DNA from: Lytechinus variegatus
Lineage: Eukaryota > Echinodermata > Echinoidea > Temnopleuroida > Toxopneustidae
Length of the DNA stretch: 64,000 nucleotides
Direction: 5' to 3'
NCBI RefSeq assembly: GCF_018143015.1
Contig: NC_054754.1
Span: 22,320,875-22,384,874, forward strand
Part shown: positions 13,594 through 28,500 of the stretch, one piece after another
Numbering within the stretch: the first letter of the stretch is position 1
How the letters are laid out: each line of letters begins with the position of its first letter
Made by a program: the position numbers and the translations under genes
The notes under the pieces: generated by a model
What the model was told of the DNA's origin: nothing
The model's input: only the letters and a program-made list of their open reading frames with translations
Databases searched by the model: none

Positions 13594-16500
13594 CTGTAAA
13601 ATAAAACAATCGAGCATGGATGCTAGATCAATAAGAACACATAACTACTCATGGGTTGCACTAGAGTATTTAGATCGGGGAAAGGTGAGGTGAGGGGGGG
13701 GGGGTGCAGGTCAACAGTCTCATTTAATTAGATGCTATTTATGACCAAAACATTGTCGCCAATGAATTTTATCACAAACACAATATATAAATTTGTATCT
13801 CATGGAAAAGGTACATGTACTTTAGAATCTATAAATTACTATTACTATTATCATCATTATTATGGTTATCATCATTAGTATTACTAATGCTATTGTTCTT
13901 ATTATTATAATAAACACTATTATTAACCGTATCAGACATCTGAGCAGGGCAACTTTGAAACATTGTTGCCTGCTTAAGACTGGGATCAAATTGCCGGTCA
14001 ATAAAATTCCAATTGTTTATCCACGGGCCCAATTTATTGCCCGCTTCAGGAAAGTCAATGAGAAAATGCGTGGAAATATAGCTGGCAATAAAAGCAGCGC
14101 TAATATCCGGGTATTCTACGCGTTTTTGCACGCGTGCTTCAAGCGCAATGCTATACGGCATAATGGTAATCAAGTTAAGACACCGCTGAATACTGCGTCC
14201 CCAGGCCAGGGACGCGTCATTTCAATTACGTCACAATGGTAAAGTTCAGAGACCCAGTCTGCTCAACATGATAAACTAAGATTCTCATTCTAAAAATTTA
14301 AAATATCTAGATTTTCACGATTTGCTCTAGATGCCTGATTTGGTTAATAATAGCAATATTGACTGGCCTGGGGGCGAATGGACATATATCGCCCTCACTA
14401 TATTGATATCACCCTCGTCTGCGACTCGGGCGATATATGTCGTATCGCCCCGAGGCCAGTCAATATTGCTTTAATATCATTAATATAATTACTATCACCA
14501 TCATCATCACCACCACCATAATCAACACCATCATTATCATCATCATCATTGACACTATCATCATCATCGTCATCACCATCATCATCCTCATCATCATCAT
14601 CATAATCACCGTCATCATCATCACCACCATCATCATCATCATCACTATCATCAACATTATCACCAACATAATCATCATCACCATTATCATCACCACTATC
14701 ATCATAATCATCTTCATCATTATCATAATCATCATTGTCACCATTATTGTAATCATCATCGTCATCACCATCACCATCACCATCGTCATCATCATGATCA
14801 TCATCTCCACCATTACCATAACCATCATCGTCATCACCACCATTATCATAATCATCATCATTATCATTATCACAATCATCCAAATCATTATCATCATTGT
14901 TACTATTAATATTATTTTCATCATCATTATTATTGTTATGTTTCTACATATCATACCTGAAGCCTTGAGGAGATCAGCCATCTCCCTCTGCTGCCAGATG
15001 GGGATGAGGATGTCCGTCTGCACACCGAGCACCATGACAGGGCACTGAACCCTTGATACACCTTCCTGAAGGGAGCTGAACCCCTCCCCCATGTCAAACA
15101 TGTCCATTGCCTGATGAGGGGAATAAGATAGTGAGAACAAAACAAGAGAATCAAGATTAAGATCTGACACATTACGGATCATCGAGCACTACCACCATCA
15201 TCATCATCATAATAATGGTAAGAAGAATAATAACGGTATATTTACCCAGGGTAGCCACTTCAGTTCCAAAAACTGTTTTCCCATTAAGATGAACACACTT
15301 AGATTTGATATTGGTAGAAAAGTTAGAAATAATATGCATATTTGAAATAAAAATCTATTAAATTAGAAATAATCTTGATGTTGGCACTAACATCGCAGTC
15401 CAGGGGGTTAATATAAAGAGATACACTACCATTTACAATCAGTTTACTTTTTTGCATGATTAACCAAAGACTTACAGCAACACTTAACTGAACAATTTGA
15501 TTGCATCTTTTCAGTTATTCAAAAGTTTTCATGTTAAACAGGACTGAATGAACTTACACCAGTTTTCTATTTTCATCTGCTACCCAAGTTTGGGAAATTT
15601 GAAAAATAATTGCATTTTTAAATACACCATGAGACTCAAATACAACTGTACACTGTAACTTCACCAAAAGCAATGGCATTCAGTATCTGAGCCAACCGGT
15701 GTGTTGACTCAGTTGGTAGAGCGTCCGTCTCACAACTGGGAGGTTGGGAGTTCAAACCCCAACCGCGTCAAACCAACACATAAAAAGATGGGAGTTGCTG
15801 CTGCCCTGTTTGACGTACTACAATTCAAGGGATAGAGCTGTGTTGACCTGGCGCTGCACAATGGCTGCTGGGCCCACGATCAATCAGGCAAAAGAATTTT
15901 CAAAGTATTTCTATGTCAGATTTCATTTCGAACTATAAAATATGGATTCTATTAATTTTTTTAGCTTTTCATTTTGAAAAAAATATGTATTACCAATGAT
16001 ACAAAGAAAGTACTTTAAAATCCACTCTTTCACTTTTTTTCTGGGGAAAACCTCTATATTCACAATAGTCCCGAGATAGACATGGACAGTAAATGTATGT
16101 CTCTAAAAACTTGGAGAGAGTTGACTTTGATGACAGCCCATTGACTGAAATACGCCTGAAAAACTAAGGATTTCCCTTATTATCAACATCAAAGAGAATG
16201 ACTGTGTTTTATTATCATTGGTACACACTAACGCAAACAAATTGGAAAGATTGCAATATTTGCTTTCCTACCCTTAATGCAAAGACACGTTCTGAAGGTC
16301 ATGTACAGGGACGGGTTGAATAACACTTTGTAAATAAATGCAACTCAGGGAATCAGGCACGAGACATGAACAAACGTCCCTGATTGGTGGGACAAAGTGC
16401 CCACCCCATACCCACCTGAAAAGAAATATGAACTCTCAGAGAATAAAAAGAAGTCAAATGATTTTTTTTGTGTTTCATATCCACAGTAACTTCAAAAAAT

Positions 16501-19500
16501 AACAAAACATACAGTAATAGCATGCAGCTAAGAGAAGAATGTAGGTAATGTACATGTGTTATTTTGACAGGAGTTCTTTGGAGAGAAAAATACCTGGGCC
16601 ACATTCTGCAAAACTTAGAGTCATGGTGATTTTGCCACTGCAAGGGAAACTATATCTGATTTTGGTTGACTGATGGTCTATGTTACATACCATAATTAAA
16701 TAATATAAATGGGCAATTCCAAACAAAAGTGGAAATTTTCCAAAATTCATATTGGCTCAAATCTGGATTTAAATTTTCTATCAAAACTCATCTGGGATTT
16801 CATAAATAGAAAAGGGGAACATAATTAGCTACAAATATTTGTTCTTATTATATGCATCTCCTTATAGGAGAATCCAAACCATACAAAAAATCACATACAT
16901 GGGACTACATATATTGATTTTACTTAATTTCAATTTAACAGAAAACTGGTGCTTGTTTTGTAAAATTTTCTTTTGGATAGTCTGAAGGTCATTATTTTGC
17001 ATCATATCAAAAGAAAATTTTAAAATGTAAGTTCATTTCATGTTGCCTGTGTGTGAATATTTCAGATGTCACTCTGTAACCATCACTCCGTAACCGGGTA
17101 TAGGATTGTGTTTTAAGTTGCAATTATTGACAAAATACACCAATTTTTTAAAGTCATGCAGCATATTAAAGCTAGAACAACAGCGAATGCAATCAATTAC
17201 TCGACATTGTGATAGCCATTTAAAGTTCACAGAATTTGAGCATTACGTTTTCTCCTCAAATATGCATGTCCATTTTAGGTCAATCTGTATAAACCATGTT
17301 TATGAAATATTCTTATCTCATTAATTCAGTGGATCAAAATAAAAAATGTTAATATTTTTAAAAGTGGTTTTCAGCAACTACTGTCAGGTACCATTTCTTT
17401 GCAAGAACTATTTAAATATGTGTGATATCTTTGTTTGAATGCTAAAAACCTGTTTCTGAATGTCACTCTGTAATCGTGGAACCTGCCCAAATATTGTATT
17501 GTGACTGCCATGGTTTGACCCCATCCCCATATTGGAAGATGGCAGCAGACTAGAAACAAGTGGGATGCCTCCTGTGGTCTTGCCTCCATTATGCGATTAA
17601 ATACAGCAGCAGTGCTCTCTTTGACAACATGAACATTTATTCGCACAAAAAAACCAGTCATACTATGTTCATTGTCCTAATTGACTTTTGACCTTGATCA
17701 TGTGACCTGACACTTCTGCAAAATGATCAGGGATATCTAGAACCATTTACTTTCAAAGTTATATCAAGTTTCCAAACTTGACCTCGGTTAAGATTTCAAT
17801 TCTGACACCAAACCATAAAAGGTTATTGACCTTACATGAACTTTCAAAGCTATGACATTCAATAAAATACCCCAACAGGTTAAAGTTTATTGACCATCAA
17901 TGACCTATGACCTTGATTATTAAAGTGGCCTAAAACTCATGTAAGACGATCAGTGATGCTTAATTACCCTTACGTCCAAGTTTCATGAACTGATCCTTAT
18001 ACTTATAGTTATGATATAATTTCCAAAACTTATCCTTGGTTAAGATTTCAATGTTGATACGCAAAACATGGTTAAAGTTTGTTAATCCTAAAATTACCTT
18101 TGACCTTGGTCATGTGACCTGAAACTCATGAGAGATGATCAGTGATGCTTGATTATCCCTATGTCCAAGTTTCATGAACTGATCCTTATACTTATAGTTA
18201 TGATAACATTTCCAAAACTTATCCTTGGTTATGATTTCAATGTTGATATGCAAAACATGGTTAGTTTGTTAATCCTAAAATTACCTTTGACCTTGGTCAT
18301 GTGACCTGAAACTCATGAGAGATGATCAGTGATGCTTGATTATCCCTATGTCCAAGTTTCATGAACAAGGTCCTTATATTTATAGTTATGATGACATTTC
18401 CAAAACTTATACTTGGTTAAGATTTTGATGTTGATACGCAAAACATGGTTAAAGTTTGTTAATCCTTAAATTACCTTTGACCTTGGTCATGTGACCTGAA
18501 ACTCATGAGAGATGATCAGTGATGCTTGATTATCCCTATGTCCAAGTTTCATGAACAAGGTCCTTATACTTTCTATGTGGTGATGGCATTTCCAAAACTT
18601 ATCCATGGTTAAGATTTCAACATTGACGACGCCGCCGCTGTTGGAAAAGCGGCGCCTATAGTCTGGCTCTGCTATGCATGCGAGACAAAAACGGGGTGAA
18701 ATAAATGAGAAATAGACCCAGGTAGAAATTCATGGCTCTCACCTTTGAAATATAGAGTAGTGAGTTGGGGTCGTATTTGGTACTGAAAGTTTCTCCCTGG
18801 TGCATGATGTATTCCTCGATTTCGAAGGATGGGCAGAGTGACGGGGGTTCGGCGGGGTCAATCAACTTCCTACCAAATCTCTTCTTCCATTCAGGTCCGC
18901 TCCGGTATGTGATGGTAGCAATCTCCCTGATGACCAGAAATGAAAGAATGAGGTTGCGATGGTTAATTTAAATGAACTGTGTACAAGAAATAATACATCA
19001 CGTAACCCCCCCCCCAAAAAAAAAAAAACATACTTGAGCCAACATCATGGCAAAACATGATAATTGAAGTTAGCTTCGAATATATATTGTCATTATCATT
19101 ATTTAAACATTAATTCAAATTATGATTAGATCCAAATATACATCATTTATAATATCAACCCTACAGTCAACTTTAACAAACACATTTCAATACTTGCAGA
19201 AAACATACCACTGATATTCACAAAATTAATACTTTATATAGAAATTACTTGTTTTGGGCATTTTATATGGACATCTAATTAACTATATAATCCTCCAATA
19301 TTGTAACATTATCAACAATTTGAGAAATCTTTTGTGATTAGAATAATGTGATATGAATCATTTTATTGAACTGTAAACTAATCATAATTCATCACCATAA
19401 TAGAACATTTCCCCCATCGTATTAAGAAGAGCCTGAACAATGACCTTTCATATACATCTAAATTCACAATAAACAGAGATGCTAACTGATAGCTCAAAAA

Positions 19501-22500
19501 AATCCTGAAAACCCAGGCCGGGGGTCCAGGGGCCCGCCCAGGGCCCCTGGCGGGGTCAAGGGCGAAGCCCCCTGAAGCTGGAACGTTTTCTTATTCTTTA
19601 GAGGGCTGGAATCATTAATCTACAGTAGTACATAACAAATAATTAATGACATAATAAACTTCATATCATAGGCAAGAAAGGTGCTCAAAAAAAAAATCAT
19701 ATAACCCGTACTCATTACGGTACGGGTTAACCTGCTGCGGGTTAATATGCTGCGGCCAATGGGTGCGACTCGGGACGGGTGTATGTAGCAGCTGGGGTGC
19801 CCTTTTTCACTCACTGTACTCATCAACAAGACAATCCTATACTATTGAAAATCCATAAATCACAATTTCTATCAAAATGATGGATAGTTCACACATATGA
19901 ATTGATGAATACGCACCAGAGAACACATATTTCATGGTAGCAAATAGGTTTTCAGCTGAAATCCCGCGGCAGACAACCAATCACTCACGCAGCAGCAGGC
20001 AATTGCAGCCACACCGGGCCACACCGGGTCGAGCGGTTCTACCGGGCGATCGCCCGACTGGGATAGCGCTGACACCCGTATCCCTGCAGGGTATAGGGCG
20101 GCGTTTGCAACTGCTACAATGTATTGCTCGCGCGTACCGTGCAAGTACAGTACCAGCTAACTTCATGCTGCGCACAACGCTAATAATTTTCCGTCTGCGC
20201 AAATTGGCCATCCAAAATTGAAATTGCGCTCTCCGTAGCGAACTCCGTGACAAGATTTGGAGGGGAAATTTTTACGGATTTCACTTTGACAATCGATTTT
20301 TTTTCCGGAATATTATTCAGCAAAGGAAACAATCTGGAATTCCGGAAAAATCCGGAAAATTAGCAACTCTGCAATAAAGAACCAGGTGCCCTTTTCATTA
20401 AACTGGTTATAATAACAAATTTGTAATATCAGTTAAGCTATTGAAATTATTCATTCTGATTAGCTGATAGTATATTTGTTATAGAAAGTGTCTTTAGGAA
20501 ACAGGACCACAGTGGTCCCTGTAAATATACTGTAGTCTAAGGAAACTAGAGACTATAGGTAGCCCATTGCTGAAGAAATCAATGAAGAGGATAAACAAAA
20601 TAACATAAAATAAAGGAAGAATATTAACCGAAGCAGAAATTTTCCCAGAAGTCAATGCCTACCTTGCGAGCTTCATTCCCATCTTGGGGTATGACGTGCC
20701 ATAGTAGTGTCCTCTCTGCCAGTTTGGATCGGTCATAATCGCCCTTCTCTGGAGGAAGCGTAGAGCGATGGAACTGGTGTATGTCTGAACGCAGCCTGAT
20801 ATTGAAATAACCCTGAAGACGGCAACACAGTGTAAATAGAATTGAATGTATGAATACATGAGAGGGACCAGAGCAGTTATTTTGGTCAGATTAAGTTAGA
20901 AATGGGATCTTGTAACTTGATCCTCCCCTCCCCCTGTATATCTAAAGTCGAGTGCACACTATGCTATCCAATAATAAATCGCATTTATAAAAGTAAAATT
21001 ATAAAAAAATAAAATAAAAGTAAAGTATTATTAGGAGTAACAGAATCATAATTTTGCTTTGCAGCTAGCCCTGTGGTCGACTCGGAATCAAGTCAAAAAC
21101 TGGCTTCAAGTCACAGCTGATGATCACGTCACTACGGTATTTACCTCAATTTGCTTTTATTCCTTCAGGAAGGCTTGAACTACACTGAATTTTGGCTTCA
21201 GAAGTCCTACAACTATTCTGAACTCTGATTACTAAGATTTTATTGGTTGGAATGTTCTATCAAATGTTATTATAATTTTTTTTTAAATCGGACTGCAACA
21301 AATTGTAAAGTGTGCACCGGACTTAAAGGACAAGTCATCCATACAAAAAGTTGATTTGAATAAAAAGAGAAAAATCGCACAAGCATAACTCAGAAAATTT
21401 CATCAAACTCAGATGTGAAATAAGAGTTATGACATTTCACTTAATTTCACAAAACAGTTACATGCACATCCTGGTTGGTATTTAAATGAGGAAACTGATG
21501 ACCTCATCCACTCACTATTTCTTTCGTATTTTATTATATCAAATATGAAATTTTTAAATATTGTCCTCATTAACAAGTGAAACAACAATTAATTCCTCCC
21601 TGAACATGTTGAATTAGCCTTGTTTATTAGTATATGGTTCAGTCAAGTTGGTCCTAATTATCAAGTCTGTAAAAAACGAAATATTGTATAATTCAAACAA
21701 TAAAAAACAAAAGAAATAGTGTGTGAGGGACATCATCGAATGTCTAATTTGCATGTCCCTGAGTTGTGCATATCAATGCTTTATGAAAAATAAGTGAAAC
21801 TTTTAAATCTCATAATTTCTTATTTTACACCTGATTTTGATAAAAATTTCAGCATTATGCTAGTTTGATTTTTCTTTCCAGGGTGTATTTCTTCAAATGG
21901 ACTTGTCTCTGGGGTGGACCTTTAATCCCGGAGGGGCCACTTCCATTGACAAGTGGATACCATGCGTGACCATGGGGTCTCGAAAGCCGCACCCTAAACA
22001 CGTATTTTCCATATTCTGAAAATGCACCCCTGAACAAGTATTGGCGTGTGAAACCCCACCCTTAACAAGTATTGGAAACAAAACGATACTATTGGCAAGT
22101 ATTCTCAGAATTGAACCCCTAAACAAGTACAGCGATATTTAAATTGTTATGTCACTGACGTCGGTTTTACCTTTCCTGGCTAATCATGGTACAGCCCCAC
22201 CTCCCGCACCTTGCGCAAATCGTACTCTAAACACGTAGTGTTGACTGTTCGGGCAAAACGTACATCCTTTATAAAACATTTTATTCTTAATTTTTTATAC
22301 CCTCGCAAATTTAACCCTAAACACGTAGCTTTTACGATGCAAAGTAGATACCCTCTTTTCATTATTTTAGTGTTTTTGACACCCTTATTACGTTACGTAC
22401 GCTACATGCCCTATCTTGAAAAGGACATCATTCTACGTGTTTTTTGGTTGTGCATGGTATCCACTCGTCAATGTAAGTGCCCCCCCCTTTAGGCCTTTAA

Positions 22501-25500
22501 GGGTGAACTGAGATGACTTACCGTCCTATTCTTTGAGGGTAAAGAGCACCAGCCATGATGGAACACATACCTCCAAGCGAAGCACCTACAACAGCGTGGA
22601 CCTTAGTATAATGAACAAAAATGAATGAATTGAGTATAAAAGGGAAAGTAAATTTATTCAATTCAATTCATTACTATAAATTCAAGCTCAAATTCAAAAG
22701 CGGTCTTTATTCACGATCAAACATGTTAACTGTCGCATATGAAAAAACAGCAGCAGCTGGAAAGTTTGAATTAACATGATAAATGACATAGTATTAAAGA
22801 ACATTAATAAATCTAATTCAAAGTTGTAGGTGAAAGCATAGCAGATAATGAATGGAAGTAACAAAATATGAATGGTACATTTGAAAATACCCGACTTGAT
22901 AGAAAGGAGACTGGCACTTTGTGTAAAATTTTAATGACATAGATGACTGTATGAGGGGGGGGGGTTGACCACTGGTGACTGAGATCACACATGTGCGGCT
23001 CATGCCCCCTCCCTCCCCTCCTTTGAGAGTTATAGCAAATATTTGTGAGGGGAATAGGTCGTTCGTACTCAAGTGAGGACTTCTTTTTTTCGCTTGTCAA
23101 ATTTTTCCTGGAACCAAATGATATCCATTTTGTAGTGAATACTTTTCTTTTTTTTGTCAAATTATTCTGAAAATAAATAATCTTTTTTTTTCTTTTTTGT
23201 TGGGGGGTACTTGTTAATTTTTTTCTACACAAAATGCCCCCCCCCCCTGGAAAATCCTGGATCCTCCCCTGCTTGAGTCTATGGAAAACATTTGTTCCAC
23301 TAAAATCATTGAGTCTCCCGTGGGTTTAAGTGGCACTGGCATGTCAGGATCAAAATTCCCCTCTTTATTAGCATCATTGTATGGTATCAATGGACTTACA
23401 TGTAAATGCTAGTGACATCACTGAACTATTAAAGAGAGGGACCTTTGTTTCAAGTTTCTAAACCACTTTCCATCAAAAAACACATTAATACATAAATATG
23501 AAGAAAAGCAATCACTTTTGACAAAAATCAACATGTAAATATAAAGGAAAAAGAAACAATGCAATTGTATCAAAAACCAAAATGTGTAAGGATACTGCAG
23601 AGGACAAAAGACTTTAAAGTTTGAACAAATTTAAGACATGAATTCAAGAAACAAATACATCAAACATGCACACTCCTTTCTTCAACAGCATCAATGTGAC
23701 CGTCATCTAAAGCATTCTCAGGAAGAATGTTTGTCATGTTACTACTAAATCGCCAAATATTCATTATTGATTGAAATGATAAAGGAGTCTTTGGACGCTA
23801 ATTGAAAATGTTTTCTTGTTCTAACATTCTTTTGCAACACCATAACTTTTTCCTCATTGTTATTGTGGTGTCACAAAGGAATTTTAACGTCAGTGGAGAA
23901 AAATTGAGAAAAAAAATGGAATAAAATATTTGAAGGGCTCTTTCCATTCTTACATGTACACTCCGTTTAATTTCCCTTATAAGTGTGACATCACAGTGGA
24001 ATTCTACCATCACTACAGAAATATGGAAGAAAAGAGGTGAGTGCGGATGTACTTCTATTTCGAGTGTATTCCAAATAATGTTTTATTATGCTTTATGACT
24101 CTATGGGCTGAAGTGATCACTGGAACACATTGGGTGATTTCAAGTCCAGTGTTGGCCTTGGTGTTAGTGTTGGTGTTGAAATTTGGATTGCTTCCCCTAT
24201 CTCCTACACCTAATCTGTGTTTGGGGCCGTTTCATAAAGCTGTTCGTAAGTTAAGAGTGACTTTAAGAACGACTGGTGATCCTTTCTTACGCGCTAAACC
24301 ATCGCCTATGGTGTATACCATTTACCAAAGGACATGATCACCAGTCGTTCTTAAAGTTGTTCTTATCTTACGAAAAGCTTTATGAAACACCCACCTGATC
24401 CAGATTACACTCTATTGACATCTCAACAACTTGTGAGTGACTTTTGGGGACCATCTTCATTTCATGTTTGGTGTTAAAATCTTGTGAAAATTGACCATAC
24501 ATGTACACCAAAAATAAAAGGACAACACTGAACTTGAAATCACCCATTACGTTTCATCACGAAGAGGGATGTTGGGGAGACTAAACATCATCATTTGCTT
24601 AACTTTTGACCTATCCTAAAGCAAGATTCTTAGTCACATTTCCCTGTACTAATCCCATAAATGATATTGCTTTTTACCTTCTCTATCCCCAAGTGATCAA
24701 GGAGAAGATACTGTACTTTCACCATATCCTCAACGCTAATAATAGGAAAGGTTGTGCCGTAAGGCTGTCCAGTGATGGGATTAGTTGATGAAGGTCCCCT
24801 GAAAAAAAAAAACAAAAATGAAATATTAAAAACAAAAACCAAGCACATATTATCTAGCAGAGAAGCAAAATCCTAAACATATTAACACCCAACACTGAGC
24901 TTTTACTCTGCACCGACCTGCAATCAATCAGGACCTTAGACCAGGCAAGCTGATCTTTTTTTCCTTTTCTTTGAAGTGTATGATCTTCTTGTTACTTACC
25001 TTTTTTCATGCCAGTTATTACTACTGCTACTATTACCTTATTTTTTCCCATTAACTGTAACCAATCATATGTAAATAATGTGATTATAAAACCAATAAAA
25101 CACATACTAAAAACATCAAGCACATAACTTGTTTGAAAAAATATAACGAAGTGGCTACCCACTCCCCCCCCCCCCCAAAAAAAAAGATCCCTGCAACAAA
25201 AAGATCCTGCAACACATTAATGTTAATTATGTCATTGCTGAGGTGTTAAAACTGCTTGTACAGTACCTCTTTTTTTTTAGGGCAGCACAAAAAAGCTGCA
25301 TTTTTATGGCAGGAACCGCATAATGTCTGAGAATAGTCTCCTAATTCCTAAAGAGAACTTTTTCTATAAAATCTTTGCAAAAAATAAAAAAAAATTGCTA
25401 ATTTATGATATACTGTAACTCTAAAATCAAGCTCTATCGGAGCTAACCTAAATTTTTCTTTTTTAACTTTGAGGTACGAGGTTTTTCATACCCTAGCGGC

Positions 25501-28500
25501 ATTGTATACTGCTGGTACTCACACACAACCACACAAAAATGCTTGTTATTTTATAATTTCAAAATCAAGCTTTACCAAGGCTATCCTCTATTTTTTTTTT
25601 GAGTAATGAGAGTTTCCATACCCCAGCTGTGGTGTATACTGCTGGTACATGTACTTGTACCGACCTCTACATAATCTTTATAATATACATATTTGTATGC
25701 TAATAGTGTTACATGCTTATTTGGCAGAAGTGTTGTTGTGATCACACATAACATATACAGTTTCTATTTTGTCAAAGCGAATGGCATTTATACCATGAAA
25801 CATTACAGATATATGACATTTTTTTTTTTAAACAAATAAATAAGAACTTGCATCTGAATATCAAATGGCCTAGAAATTTCAAAACTCATGAGCACTATTA
25901 AATGGAAAGTTTCCCTGAAGTATTACATTTGTTGTAAAAATACCAGAAAAATAATAAAAACATATATACTGATATACTGGATGTACAATAAAAATAATAT
26001 CACAATTTTGTCAGAAAACAACATCTTTTTGATTTTTTTACTACAAGACACGGGAAAGCTGCGCGCATATGATGTCAAAATTCAAACAATTAAAACAAAA
26101 ACAATTCTAATAACTCTTTTAATATTTGATCGATTTTCCTCATCTCTTTCCAATGGTTATCATTTTTCTGCTTTTTTAAAAAAAAAGAAAGTATTGCCAG
26201 GTGAACTTGACCTTTAAAGGACAAGTCCATCCTAACAAAAAAATAATTTTAATAAAAAGAGAAAATCCAACATTCATAACACTGAAAATTTCATCGAAAT
26301 CGGATGTAAAATAAAAAAAAAGTTATGACATTTTAAAGTTTTACTTAATTTCACAAAACAGATAAATGCACACCCTGGTCAGTATGCAAATGAGGAGACT
26401 GATGATGTCATCCACTCACTATTTCTTTTGTATTATATTAAACGAAATTTTCTCATCTTTGTCAAGTGAAACAACGATTAATTCCTCCTTGAGCATGTGG
26501 AACTAGTATTGTTTAATACTATATGGTTCAACCAAGTTGGACCTTGTCAAATCTGTAAAAAATGATATTTTGTATAATTCAAACGATAAAAAACAAAGAA
26601 ATAGTGAGTGAGGGACATCATCGTCTGTCTCATTTGCATGTCACTGAGTTGTACATATCACTGTCTTCTGTGAAATAAGCGGAACTTTAAATGTCATAAC
26701 TTTTTTATTTTACATCCAGTGTTATGCTAGCTTGATTTTACTCTATTTATTCAAATCAACATTTTTCTGGGGTGGACTTGACCACTAAAAAAAAGGTTTG
26801 TTACTTACGTAGTACCATAGCAGCCCCCTATATGATTGCCACAGATGACAAAGTATTTGTCTGTGTCTATGGCGCACCCAGGTCCAATGAACTTCTCCCA
26901 CCATCCTGGGGCTGTATTTAACTGTAAAAATATAATTATAAATAAACAAAATGAATACAAATATAAATAAAAGAATGCCGAATTCTTGCAAGTACCGTGT
27001 AATTTTAAGGAGGAATCTATCACTCTGGATGGAATTTTACAATTATTTATTATTCACCATTGTTATACACATATTGTTGTAGCATTGTGACCCAGTGGAT
27101 TACTCTTCTGACTTTGAAACAGAGGGTCGTGCGTTCGAATCCAAGCCATGGCGTAATTTCCTTCAGCAAGAAATTTATCCACATTGTGCTGCACTCGACC
27201 CAGGCGAGGTGAATGGGTACCCGGTAGGAAGAAATTGCTGGAATGCTTGAGTGCCTAGGAAGCCCAGCTTAAGCTGGGGTAATAGCAATAACAGGGTCCG
27301 AAGGGAGAACAGTTTTCAGAACTGAAGTGGCTTCCCTGCGTAAATATACCTATATTATTATTAATATTATCCACATCAATATGACCTAGTCTTGTTGCAC
27401 AAACTATGCCATTATGAATTACCATTATAGTACCCTGAACTCTGATTGGCTGCCAAGCCCTTTTACAAAGCCAAACGTCAGAACATTAAATTTGCTATAA
27501 AAATAAGAATTTACGCAATAATATTAACAATGGCAAAAAGAAGCTGCTGAAAACTGCTTATCTAAAAAAAAAAGAGAGAGCCAATTGAGAAATATTAACA
27601 ATTATGATGTTGAGTTTATAAATACAATCTTTTTCTTAGGCTACATCACATGATGCAGATGAAGGTAAGAAACTATACTTCTTTTAATTTTTGCCTTATA
27701 TTACGCAAACAGTTGGAGACTAGTCTTACCGGGTGACTTCTGGCATGAGAGCTACTTGAAAGGCCGGTGAACACTAAAACCACGTTGCTCATGTCCCTGT
27801 TAGGCTTTCCCCAAGTCTCGTAGGCAATATTCAGCTCCGGAAGCACACAGCCATTGTATTTCAGGGCATAGGGCTCATTGTAATGAAAGTTCTGGTAGCC
27901 CGAGACTATCTTTTCGTAAGCAGGATCTGGACCAGAATCAGGTCTGAAAAGGAATTTGTAATAATCAATGTGCTATTCTTTGATTGAAGAACAATATAAA
28001 CAAATATAAAAAAAAACATATTTTCAAGAACAGACAATTTTAGGCAGCTACATGTACATGTCTGCTTAGGACAGGGTAATAATTCTGTAGCATAATACAC
28101 ATACAGGAACATGTACGGGAGGTAATGATGGCAATACCCCCCCCTCCCCCTCCCCGAAAAAATTAATTAATAAATAAATATAGATATAAAAAGAAAAGAT
28201 AATACAATAATAAAGGCATTAAGAATGTAAAAACAAGATAAATACATAAATAGAAAATGATTTATAAATAAATAAAAAAGTACATATGAATAAATTAAAT
28301 AAACAAATAGAAATAGAAAAAGAATAAAACTTTTTCTTTTCTTCCGTGTTTTTTATTAACATCTTGAAAAAAAAAATCAGTGCTGCATCTACAAAGTACC
28401 ATCAAAAGAATTCATATTCCATACTTTTCAACAAAAGGGGTGCCTGTGCTTATCAATATAGAAACCAAGTACTTTTGAATTACAAAGTAATGAGAAAAAA

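Noticed and set aside
14398-15182. Asp-rich, Ile-rich and Met-rich ORFs of 160-240 codons
   Set aside because: All are frames of the ATC array; only the exon 8 part (14957-15110) is real coding sequence.
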